A stretch of 27,500 nt of DNA from Mesostigma viride (lineage: Eukaryota > Streptophyta > Mesostigmatophyceae > Mesostigmatales > Mesostigmataceae): NCBI GenBank assembly GCA_009746045.1, contig RPFO01001048.1:1-27500 (forward strand), given 5' to 3'. A model generated the notes under the pieces. It was not told the DNA's origin and made no database searches. It saw nothing but the letters and a program-made list of their open reading frames with translations. A program made the translations under genes and the position numbers. Below are positions 7,576 to 15,643 of this stretch, in pieces; position 1 is the first letter of the stretch; every line of letters begins with the position of its first letter.

Positions 7576-8986
7576 ATGGCTCTGACCGAAAAGGCGAAGA
7601 AGAGGTGGATAGACAAGTTCAACAGGCTGAGGGAGGAGCGCGACTCGAGATACGCGGACCAAGCGCACAGGCGGTTCTGCGAGGCCGAAGGAAACGCGTC
7701 GTACGACCGCGTGCCCGTGTTCGAGACCGGGGTCAGCCAGCTGGAGTTCCCAAGACTGGGGTGGCTGTTGTATCATCGGTCGTTCATGATCCTGGCGTAT
7801 CCCCCGAAATGGGAGTCGGAGACGCTGGAAATAAAGACGTTTCGTCACGATCTCCTCGACCCGGTGTTTCAGACCATGCCCGGGTACGTGAGGGGGGACA
7901 TACCCGACCTCATCGACATGAAATGGTACGGCGACTGTCTGGAGTACCTGCGCGGGCTGTCACCTCTGCAGCTGATCCTTCTGCACGACTACGCGCGGGA
8001 CGGATACAAATACACGAACAGCCAGGGATGGAACGTGGTCGAAACGGACAGGATAATAGAGGTGCAGGACGAGGAGCGGCGATCCCGATCCACTTCTACG
8101 AGGTGAAGTCCCGCGTGTGGCCCGGCGTGGTGTGGCTGGCCCGGCACGGCGTGGACGGGGTGCCATTTCAAGAGCTCGACCAGGGCAAGATCTGTCGAAA
8201 GCGCGCGGACATCACCGAGTTGCGTGCCGCTCTGGTGACACACCTGTCAGGCGATCGGGGGATCCTAACGTCGCCTTGGTCGTGGACAACAGGCTGAAGG
8301 GGGAGCTGGTCAATATGGCGGGGTGGAAGGAAGTGATCGCGATGATCGCGAAGTTGGACGAGCGACTCATGGACATCATCTTCCTGCTCTCCAAGTGGGC
8401 GTGCAAGTACCTGCATCTGACCTTCATCCAAGAGCACGTGCTGAAGGAGTACGCGCGGGAGATGTTCGCGATTCTGCAGGAGGCGCCCGTGATCAACAGG
8501 GAAATGATCGTGTACAGGGGCGTGACGGAGGACTACTACATGCCCGCCAGGGGGCGCAGAGACGTGTACAAAAACACGTTCCCGATCTCCGTATCCGTCG
8601 ATCCGGCGGTGGCCATCAATTTTTTGTTCAACAGGTACATGAGCGCCGGGTGGGGGCGCAGCACAGAGGATTGCTGTCTCAAGGTCATCCATATCATGCC
8701 CGGGACGCCGGCGCTGGCCATGTGGCCGATAGCGGGGGGCGAGCAAGCAGAAATCCTTCTGCCGCCAGGCACGACTACCTCATCAAGTCGCACCGGCTGC
8801 GTCACATCATCGCGGGGGTCCCCACTTTCACGAAAGGGAGGGCGTTGAAAAGCGAGGTCTGCTGGGACGCGATGATCACGCGCAAGTCGGGGGGGACAAG
8901 CTGTTCCCGAGAAAGTGGGTCACGGAGATCTACGTCGACGGTTCGGCCGCTGCGATCCGGCACGCGAATACAAAGAGAAACAAAAA
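7576..8986 (+). pseudogene. Decayed ADP-ribosyltransferase-fold gene, four frame changes
   Basis: The start follows TGTATATATGG. The N-terminal ~165 codons (MALTEKAKKRWIDKFNRLRE, later DLIDMKWYGDCLEYLRGLSP) are a helical domain of unknown role. The C-terminal half carries the R-S-E signature of the ADP-ribosyltransferase fold: VYRGV near 8515, FPISVSVD with the Ser-x-Ser element near 8590, and GEQAEILLPPG near 8741-8766, where Gln-x-Glu stands before the catalytic-type Glu. The family transfers ADP-ribose from NAD to a target; the target here is unknown. Sensible reading changes frame near 8080, 8255 (G5), 8768 and 8890 (G7), each time by -1. A basic end (KRNKKRKR near 8965-8990) follows before the 20-bp repeats begin. 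It is unlikely to make full-length product as written. I place the end approximately where repeats take over. Confidence 0.6.
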
Positions 8987-9006
8987 GCGCAAACGGGCCA
9001 CTTCCG

Positions 9007-9242
9007 GTAGTACAAGCGGCTCTGGGGTAGTACAAGTGGCTCCGGGGTAGTACAAGTGGCTCTGGGGTAGTACAAGCGGCTCTGGGGTAGTACAAGTGGC
9101 TCTGGGGTAGTACAAGTGGCTCTGGGGTAGTACAAGTGGCTCTGGGGTAGTACAAGCGGCTCTGGGGTAGTACAAGTGGCTCTGGGGTAGTACAAGTGGC
9201 TCTGGGGTAGTACAAGTGGTTCTGGGTAGTACAAGCGGCTCT
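9007..9242. repeat. 20-bp tandem array, ~12 copies
   Basis: The unit GTAGTACAAGTGGCTCTGGG recurs at 9007, 9027, 9047 and so on every 20 bases to 9207. A last copy at 9226 is offset by the loss of one G. Variation is almost confined to one position (AAGTGG or AAGCGG) and one C/T. Because 20 is not a multiple of three, the array opens long frames on the minus strand; these are not genes. It starts inside the 3' end of the ADP-ribosyltransferase pseudogene. Confidence 0.9.
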
Positions 9243-9244
9243 TT

Positions 9245-9370
9245 GCCGGGTCTTATGCTGGCATCCGGCAGTACCGGGCCAATTCACGCTCTACGCCGGA
9301 TCTTATGCCGGCGTTCGACGGTACCGGCGCCAATTGGCGCTTTGTGCCGGCGCCAGTCATTGGCACTTTG
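9245..9370. repeat. ~50-bp imperfect direct repeat
   Basis: A unit beginning GCCGG(G/A)TCTTATG(C/T)(T/C)GGC and passing through GGTACCGG or AGTACCGG and GCCAATT occurs at about 9245 and 9295, with a partial third copy at about 9346. The units contain short palindromic GCCGGC and GGCGCCAATTGGCGC stretches. Confidence 0.6.
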
Positions 9371-9470
9371 GTGCAATGACAGATGGAATAATTTAATGAA
9401 TGGACCAAGGCATCCATGACCTGCACAAGGTCTCAATGAGCTGCACATGCTAGAAAGGTTTCGAATATTG

Positions 9471-9797
9471 GCCGCCTGCGCCGAAACTTGTAGTTTTGAA
9501 CAGGGCTTGGTTTTGTTACTTGGCCAGCACCTGCTTTTCGAGTTATTCGCCGGTTGCGCCGGTTCTTGCAGCCTGTGAAAGGCTTTAGGTGTCTGGAGCT
9601 GGCCAGCACCTCATTTTCGAGTTATTCGCCGCCTGCGCCGAAACTTGTAGTTTTGAACAGGCCTTGGTTTTGTTGGTTGGCCAGCACCTTCTTTTCGAGT
9701 TATTCGCCGGTTGCGCCGGTTCTTGCAGCCTGTGAAAGGCTTTAGGTGTCTGGAGCTGGCCAGCACCTCCTTTTCGAGTTATTCGCCGCCTGCGCCG
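9471..9797. repeat. 157-bp tandem direct repeat, two copies plus
   Basis: GCCGCCTGCGCCG recurs at 9471, 9628 and 9785, exactly 157 bases apart, and the intervening sequence is almost identical between copies. Within the unit the phrases TTTTCGAGTTATTCGCC and GGCCAGCACC recur as well, so each unit is itself an older duplication. The repeat ends where the next gene begins, so it could hold promoter elements in multiple copies. Confidence 0.85.
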
Positions 9798-9800
9798 TAA

Positions 9801-11074
9801 ATGAGGTCAGCCAACTCCAAGAAGGTAACTGGCATGTTGCCCCACCCCTGGGAGAGTTAGTGAGGCTGGAGGGCTTCCAGAGAAATGTAATCTATGAGCA
9901 CCTGTTCCAGCAGCTTGGGCCAGCTGACTCTCTCCTGTTCATGATGACCTCCAAGACCATCTGGGAGGATTCGTGGCCGGCCTACAAGAATGCATTTTAC
10001 TCTGCATCTTCGAGGACGGATCTGGACACCCTCCTCGTGCACCCGCGGTACATGGCTCTCCTGCATGATACCAAGGCGCCGTTGATGAACAATCGCACCA
10101 TCTGCAGGATCTGCGTTTTCGACAAGGACCACGAGATCGCGGGGGATGGCAGCTGGAGGGGGCCGGCCGGTGAGCCCTGCGCGGGCCGAGTGGACGTGGA
10201 AAGCTCCAACATCCCCCTGATCGTGGACGGGCCGGGTGTGATGACCGCGTTCCTGGACTACAGGGAGGTCAAGGGCTTCCTGCTCAGGAGGCCGTTTTTC
10301 GACATCGTAGTCCTGGACCCGGCCATCTTCCTCAAGAACGGCGAGTTCAAGGCGTTCGACTACGCGGTTCTCGCCACCGTGATCCATCTCGACAGGTGGA
10401 AGGTCGAGTACAAGTGCACCCTCTTCGCGGTCATGCGGAGACAGGGGTACTTGGGGCACTACCCCGGGTCTCGCGCGACAAGGACCAACCGCTGCATGGA
10501 GCTGGCGCGGCAGTGGATCTTTGCCTCCCGGGGCCGCGTCGAGATCAGGGGCGCGCGGAACGTCGTGTTGGGCAGCGGCGACAAGGGGTCCCTGGAGGAC
10601 CAGATTCACGGGTTGGCGAACGGGCATGGCAAGATCCGGTTCTTCTTCCCGGAGTCCACCAGCCTCTTCACCACGTCCGATATGATATCGGAGCTGCTCG
10701 AGGATCGGCTGGCGGAGGGCACGAGGTGCAAGCTGGTGCTGTATAAGACGGCCAACCAACCCAGGCCTTTCATGGAGAAGTGCGAGAAGATCTTCAGCAG
10801 CATCGTGCTCGTCGGGTTCACGGATGTCGATCTGCACCACCCCTCGACCAAGGTCGCACTCATCCCGGTGGGGGAGCGCCCCTCCAAGGTTACGGTATAC
10901 CTCGGGGGGAAAGCGGGCTCCGTCTTCACCATCTACTACTGCGGGTACGAGGTCCTGCGCAACACCCTCAGCAGGAGGGGCAAGGAGGCCTTCAACATGG
11001 TGCCGATCAACAAGGCCATCGCGGGGGATTGGGGGGCACACTTCCCCCTCATCCTCAAGTACTGGTTTGTGTAG
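9801..11074 (+). CDS. Intact protein of unknown function, F-box-like N-terminus
   Basis: One open frame reaches TAG 11074. Its first in-frame ATG is 9941. Upstream, ATG 9801 could be joined by a 56-base GT-AG intron (GTAACT at 9825 to CCAG at 9880), which lands exactly in frame and would give a product of about 405 residues. The region after the junction (NVIYEHLFQQLGPADSLLF, then MMTSKTIWED) resembles an F-box: helix, Leu-Gly turn, then a Trp-containing helix. An F-box would recruit a target to an SCF ubiquitin ligase. The remaining ~350 residues, mixed alpha/beta with VVLDPAIFL and GKIRFFFPE, match nothing I know. No membrane segment is seen. Overlapping TGTAA and AATAAA signals lie 150 bases downstream. 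The frame is unbroken, unlike the genes to its left. Host or viral origin is open. Confidence 0.6.
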
Positions 11075-11222
11075 ATTTGCCCTCCAGTGCCGGTCGTGTA
11101 GGGTTATGTGTTCTCCAGGGTATCGGGTCGTTAAGAGAGTTCTTCGGTACGGACCACCGGTTTCAATGTGTTTGTTTGTTGTCAAGCTAGCAGGGCTGTT
11201 GAATGGTTGTTATATCATGAAC

Positions 11223-11231
11223 TGTAATAAA
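11223..11231 (+). terminator. Polyadenylation signal TGTAATAAA
   Basis: TGTAA, the polyadenylation signal of chlorophycean algae, overlaps AATAAA here, about 150 bases after the stop of the preceding gene. Confidence 0.5.
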
Positions 11232-11982
11232 TGATTCAAGCACGCTAACCCCGAGTCTGTTTCGCAAGGCCGCAGCGACTCCCCCCTTTCCCTCGAACGC
11301 GGTCCACCCGCCCCCCTTCCCGGTGCCGGTCACCCCGCGAGAAACCCGACCCGCGCGTCATCGCCGGACCGAACTGCGTCCACCGTCGCACGACCAAACG
11401 ACCCTCTCGCGGCCCCGCGGAATAAAAGACCCTCCCAGACGGGGTTCTCGACAGTCGAAGTGGACGCAGTTCGATGGACCCAGTTCTTTTTTTCTTTTTT
11501 TTTTCAAGAGCATAAAAGTTATGGGGAATGAAAGCCATCCCTTCCGTCACCCCATGATGATGACCCCATGATCATCACCCCATGATGCATACACCCACCC
11601 GTATACCCCTTTCAAAAAAACCCTCCCCTCCAAAAAAAAATTTCAACTGCGTCCATCGAACTGCGTCCACCGTCACCCCCCCTCCCGGCCCTCCCGCCCC
11701 GCGAGTGAAGTCGTCACCCCCTCGCGGCCCTTTCCCGCCCCCCCACGGTGGACGGACTTCGGGACCGAGTTCTAACCGTCGACCCCCCTCCCGGCCCCGC
11801 CGCGCCCCCTCCCTCGCGCACCCGCTACCGCGGTGGACCCAGTTCGCCCGAGCCGGTCCACCGCCACCCGGCCCGCTCGCCTATCGAGCGCGGTAAATTA
11901 TCTCCGCCCACCCTGACGACCGCGCCGGACCGCGAGCCGCGAGAACCGACGGCGGTGCAGAGTGTGCATTCGGGGGATGCGA
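11232..11982. other. Gene-free GC-rich stretch
   Basis: Apart from the 12-mer repeats, this stretch is Pro/Arg-like GC-rich sequence with C runs (for example CCCCCCTCCCGGCC) and a mixed T/C tract at about 11485-11502. The short open frames on both strands have low-complexity products and no start context. I see no convincing gene. Confidence 0.6.
11371..11845. repeat. Six copies of a 12-mer in both orientations
   Basis: GAACTG(C/G)GTCCA or a one-base variant occurs on the plus strand at 11371, 11645 (lacking the first G) and 11658, and on the minus strand at 11461, 11475 and 11834. The pair at 11461-11486 and the pair at 11645-11669 are arranged as an inverted repeat with about 160 bases between. 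That loop holds pyrimidine and purine runs and three spaced copies of CCCCATGAT. Confidence 0.75.
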
Positions 11983-12174
11983 GAATTAGTTGGGCATAAA
12001 TGCCCACTTAGTCGATGCTCGATAAGCGATTCTCACTAGATCTCGGAGACACGCTGAGCTAAGTCCACATTTGTGTGGACGAATGTTAGAATTAATTTGA
12101 CAAAATGTCAAGTTAGTCAGTGCTTGATACGCGGTTATCAAGGAGTCTTATAAAAAAGTCAGCAATTTGCTGAC
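11983..12174. repeat. Array of four short hairpins in two alternating homologous units
   Basis: Four inverted repeats lie in 192 bases: TGGGCAT/ATGCCCA (11991-12006), GTCCACA/TGTGGAC (12063-12080), TTGACA/TGTCAA (12097-12111) and GTCAGCAA/TTGCTGAC (12158-12174). The first and third sit in homologous units beginning at 11983 and 12089. These share GAATTA before the hairpin and TTAGTC, TGCT and GATA after it, yet the stems differ at most positions while staying fully paired. The last hairpin lies directly after a TATA-like box before the KilA-N gene. Confidence 0.75.
12149..12157 (+). promoter_or_regulatory. TATA-like box
   Basis: TATAAAAAA stands about 95 bases before the ATG at 12246. The fourth hairpin of the array lies where transcription would start, so protein binding or a hairpin there could control the KilA-N gene. 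Confidence 0.45.
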
Positions 12175-12245
12175 ATGTCTCAACACGCGAGAGTGTGCGC
12201 TTACAGGGCGCCAGAAACTTTCTTGGCATATGGTATACCACGACC

Positions 12246-13283
12246 ATGGCTCTCGTCGGCAACTCCCCCTCCCTGCGCCAAGACTACTTTGGCCTTGTGC
12301 CCTTTGATGAGCTGCCCCCAGAGTGCAAGGAGTTTGTTGATGAGTACGAGTTCCGCACGTTTAAGGGTTGCGAGTGCTTGATTGCGTTCGACAAGGCCAC
12401 GGGAGATGGCAACCTCAGCAAGTTATTCAAACGTGGCCGCACCGAAAAGCAAGAGCTGGAGAGAGTCATGGCAACTGTGAGAACACAGACCACCATCAAG
12501 CTGCTCGAGTCGCAGGGAGTGGACTGCACTTTGCGTGAGGTTGCTGGCCGCGGCCCCGTCTCTGGCACCTATGCGCCCAAGGTGCTGCTCTTCGCGCTGG
12601 CCGTGCAGTACCACCCCGACATGGCTACCGTGGCCATGAAGGTGGCCAGCGAGCTGTTCGCGGGCGACTCCCTCAAGGTGGCCGAGCTGGCACTGGGCAT
12701 CTACGCCCAGGACGTGGACAACGGCAAGGCGCGCGACGAGGAGATGGAGAACCGCCTGCTCGCGGTGGTCTCGGAGCACCAGGAGAGGCAGCTGGCCCTC
12801 ATCCACCAGCACCACAACCTGCAGGTGGCCCTCTTGAAGGACCTGGCGGGCAAGGTCGCTGTCTCGGAGCAGGAGCGAGCGGAGGCAGCAAAGCTTCAAA
12901 AGGAGCTGGTGCAGGCCAACAAGGAGCACGCCGCCAAGGTGGAGGACGCGCAGGCCCAGGTCACCGCCATCCACAAGGAGCTCAAGTTCCAGGCCAAGCA
13001 GCACTTCCAGGACGAGCTGGCCACCGAGCGGAAGGCCGACAAGGACAAGTTCAACCTCGAGCAGGAGAGGGACAGGTTCGAGGCCGAGGCCGCCAAGTGG
13101 AAGGCCGCCTACCAGGAGCGCAGGCAGGAGCTGCTGGACAGATACGTCGACGTGGCCAACCAGTTCATGGACGTCGGCATCAAGCGCAAGAGGGACCTGG
13201 ACGACGGGGACGACCCGCGCAAAGTCGTGCAAGACGTGATCGACGAGTGCCGCGACATCCTCAAGAAGGCCATGCGATACTAG
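12246..13283 (+). CDS. KilA-N domain protein with long coiled coil, 345 aa
   Basis: ATG 12246 is in a good eukaryotic context (ACCATGG); in-frame codons upstream are not needed. Residues ~30-140 match the KilA-N pattern: GDGNLSKLFKRGR as the 'N..KL.K' element, a helix with TIKLLES, and SGTYAPKVLLFALAVQYHP corresponding to 'GTYV...LA..LA.W.SP'. The motif is a DNA-binding domain related to APSES and common in phages and large eukaryotic DNA viruses. From about residue 175 to 305 there is a long charged heptad-like coiled coil (QERAEAAKLQKELVQANKEH and similar), then a basic patch with KRKRD and a helical end. The coiled coil should make it oligomeric. The gene is intact and intronless, has a TATA-like box and hairpin array upstream, and an AATAAA 27 bases downstream. 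Domesticated or still viral is open. A transcriptional or replication-related role is inference. Confidence 0.75.
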   Translation: MALVGNSPSLRQDYFGLVPFDELPPECKEFVDEYEFRTFKGCECLIAFDKATGDGNLSKLFKRGRTEKQELERVMATVRTQTTIKLLESQGVDCTLREVAGRGPVSGTYAPKVLLFALAVQYHPDMATVAMKVASELFAGDSLKVAELALGIYAQDVDNGKARDEEMENRLLAVVSEHQERQLALIHQHHNLQVALLKDLAGKVAVSEQERAEAAKLQKELVQANKEHAAKVEDAQAQVTAIHKELKFQAKQHFQDELATERKADKDKFNLEQERDRFEAEAAKWKAAYQERRQELLDRYVDVANQFMDVGIKRKRDLDDGDDPRKVVQDVIDECRDILKKAMRY

Positions 13284-13309
13284 TCGACCCTGGCCATCTG
13301 CACGCGCGC

Positions 13310-13315
13310 AATAAA
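13310..13315 (+). terminator. AATAAA polyadenylation signal
   Basis: AATAAA lies 27 bases after the stop codon of the KilA-N gene. Confidence 0.45.
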
Positions 13316-13640
13316 GAGGGCAACAACGCAGGCAGAGCTCTCACTTTCCCACTTCAGGGGATGGGAACTTTTTACCTCCTGACAGCCACCCCTGAACAAT
13401 AAGGCTAAGGAGAAGGAATGGGACCGGCAACAGCCGACCAGAAGAATAAAGGGCTATCCAGGGCCCTACAATAAAGCAGTATGGTGTCCTATTCAATAAT
13501 CAAGTAATTAACAACATATATCCAGCGCCTATTCAATTTAAATAGCAAAACAAGCAGTAAATAGGGGGTTACCTTGCGAAGCCGTAGGAGTGCCCCCAAA
13601 AGTGCCACAGCCGGCCAAGAACCCCCTATTGACGTGGAGC
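13316..13640. other. Gene-free stretch before the palindrome
   Basis: This stretch is moderately AT-rich with several AATAA/AATAAA motifs and an AATTTAAATAG tract. A short inverted pair (GGGGGTTAC at about 13563, GCCCCC at about 13592) appears near its right end. No gene or repeat family is recognised. Confidence 0.5.
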
Positions 13641-14679
13641 CAACATTATCGCAAGCCAACCCCCTTTCAGGGTCCCAAAACCACCTGGCAGGGTGCCAAA
13701 ATACTAATATTCACCCCCTGAAAAGGCTTTCTCACTACCTGAGGGAGACCCAGCCAAAACCCCGGCTCAGACCCTGAGAACCCCCCCCCCGCCCTGGTTA
13801 TTAGCCAGGGGGTGGGGATATTTTCTCCCCCTCCCTGGTCCCCCATACCCGGCAGACTGCCACGTGTCACCCCCTGATTGGCTGGCTACTAGGCCTGATA
13901 TAACCAGGGTGGAAATAGGCTCCGCCAGGGTGCTCCAAAAGCAAAAAAGCCCCATCACCTGGTTGGTGACGGGGCCCTGTCAGACATTGACACCCGGCTG
14001 GTTTCCCCTTCAAATTTTGACAGGGCCCCTGGCCAGGAAAAAAAATATCTAAAGCTACTATAGATATATTCTAGTATATCCAAGATACTCCCGAGTACCA
14101 GGGAGTAGACTCGAATATCCCCCCTGGTCCCAAGGCGGCCGGGTCCACCCCAGAGATGCGCATCTCTGGGGTGGACCCGGCCGCCTTGGGACCAGGGGGG
14201 ATATTCGAGTCTACTCCCTGGTACTCGGGAGTATCTTGGATATACTAGAATATATCTATAGTAGCTTTAGATATTTTTTTTCCTGGCCAGGGGCCCTGTC
14301 AAAATTTGAAGGGGAAACCAGCCGGGTGTCAATGTCTGACAGGGCCCCGTCACCAACCAGGTGATGGGGCTTTTTTGCTTTTGGAGCACCCTGGCGGAGC
14401 CTATTTCCACCCTGGTTATATCAGGCCTAGTAGCCAGCCAATCAGGGGGTGACACGTGGCAGTCTGCCGGGTATGGGGGACCAGGGAGGGGGAGAAAATA
14501 TCCCCACCCCCTGGCTAATAACCAGGGCGGGGGGGGGGGTTCTCAGGGTCTGAGCCGGGGTTTTGGCTGGGTCTCCCTCAGGTAGTGAGAAAGCCTTTTC
14601 AGGGGGTGAATATTAGTATTTTGGCACCCTGCCAGGTGGTTTTGGGACCCTGAAAGGGGGTTGGCTTGCGATAATGTTG
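13641..14679. repeat. 1.04-kb spacerless palindrome (inverted repeat)
   Basis: The sequence from 13641 to 14159 is repeated in reverse complement from 14160 to 14679. The only difference I found is one base in a homopolymer (C10 at 13781, G11 at 14529). The centre is CAGAGATGCGCATCTCTG with no loop. Each arm contains nested inverted repeats: GGGGCCCTGTCA at 13971 with its complement at 14018-14029, CCCTGG/CCAGGG around 13793, and CCCCATCACC/GGTGACGGGG around 13950. Flanks beyond 13641 and 14679 are unrelated and I see no target-site duplication. The small frames in the arms are mirror images and are not genes. Confidence 0.9.
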
Positions 14680-14782
14680 CCCAACACACCATCACAACTG
14701 CCGGGGTGGTGACAGATGCCAGCCTAAATGTCACAACCTGGTGAGCAGTGGTGGCAGGGGGGCACTTCTGTTTTTGCAAGTG

Positions 14783-14812
14783 GTTTAGGGTTTTAGGGTT
14801 TAGGGCTTAGGG
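14783..14812 (+). repeat. Interstitial telomere-like repeat
   Basis: Four units in a row read TTTAGGG, TTTTAGGG, TTTAGGG and CTTAGGG. TTTTAGGG is the Chlamydomonas-type and TTTAGGG the plant-type telomere unit; the mix and the degenerate last copy suggest an internal remnant. It starts about 100 bases beyond the right arm of the palindrome. Confidence 0.7.
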
Positions 14813-14960
14813 TGAGACCCATCCTAGGCCGCGGTCACTATAGGGTCACTATAGGGGTGGCAGATGCCAGCATAAGGGTGATGCACTTCTCCTAGTCGCG
14901 ATGACGGAATGATGACGGAATGATGATGGAAGCTACTTAATTAATTAATTAGGAACATCA

Positions 14961-15325
14961 CTCCGTTGGGAGTCAATGTAGCACATATCCCTGAGAAGGG
15001 GCATATGGCTTTTAATACATTCTAGGCTACTTCCTGCAAGGGTGGGAATGTAAGCGACCCTTGCTCTAGGTGCACCAAGGCACCTGCACCCTCATAATCT
15101 TCACACTATGCCCAGCTAAGGGGGAGTATGTTATGTGGGGGAAGATCGATCATGGCTATTAAAATTAATTAATTAAAATCATAGCTCCGTTGGGAGCATA
15201 TGTAACACATAGCCCTGAGAAAGGGGCATCTATGGGTTTGTAATACAATCAGGGCTACAACCTGCAGGTGGAGGATGTACAACTGTCACCTGCTCTGGGT
15301 GCACAAGGTGCACCTGCACCGCCAT
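14961..15325. repeat. Diverged ~224-bp tandem repeat
   Basis: Two copies start with CTCCGTTGGGAG at 14961 and 15185. Both pass through CCCTGAGAA(A)GGGGCAT, a GGGCTAC or AGGCTAC step and GGTGCAC, and end near CACCTGCACC(C/G). AATTAATTAATTA-type sequence precedes each copy. They look like old copies of one non-coding repeat, perhaps a retroelement tail. Confidence 0.65.
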
Positions 15326-15643
15326 GATGGTTCATGCCTCCTTAACAAGCACAGGCACCCAGGGGGGGCTTGAGGAGAGGGCCTAGAAGGCCTGCATGAC
15401 ATATGGGGTGGAGGGTATGTGGCTAGGCTATAGCTGGTGTACACATGGCATCTCAGCAGAGAGTAACTCCCTGCATAGGCATCACATGGCTAAATTCTTA
15501 ATGCATCATCCATGGGAGGTCCCATTGTAGGCTGGGCGCGGCTAGATACTGAAAGCATCATCCATGGGGGCCATTATGGGCGCACATGCGCGTGGGCCAC
15601 TTGCAAGGCTAAGCCTATCTAATCTACACTACTGGTATATTCC
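15326..15643. other. Repeat-rich, gene-free stretch
   Basis: No gene is seen. It contains CATCATCCATGGG twice (about 15504 and 15557) and a ~90-base segment at 15427-15515 that recurs, diverged, at 17011-17105 in the same orientation. Confidence 0.5.
15427..15515 (+). repeat. Diverged direct repeat flanking the LINE ORF1 remnant (left copy)
   Basis: This copy shares CTATA, ACATGGC, AGAGAG(T/C), CATGGC(T/G)AAATTCTTAATGCA and ATCCATGG with the segment at 17011-17105. The two copies bracket the minus-strand ORF1 remnant. Confidence 0.55.

Noticed and set aside
9007-9242. CRISPR-like array
   Set aside because: The 20-bp units are directly adjacent with no unique spacers, so it is a simple tandem repeat.
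8802-9287. Minus-strand repeat protein (YYPRATCTTPEPLVLPQS type)
   Set aside because: The open frame comes from the 20-bp array, where no unit contains a stop on that strand; all three frames read the same pattern.
9857-11185. 442-aa minus-strand ORF opposite the orphan gene
   Set aside because: The plus-strand reading has balanced composition and a TGTAA/AATAAA signal; the antisense product is a high-GC shadow rich in Arg, Pro and His.
12423-13232. 269-aa Leu/Val-rich minus-strand ORF
   Set aside because: It is the antisense shadow of the KilA-N coiled coil (Glu, Lys and Gln codons read as Leu, Val and so on).
13864-14455. Identical small ORFs on both strands of the palindrome
   Set aside because: They are mirror copies created by the inverted repeat; no start context or recognisable domain.
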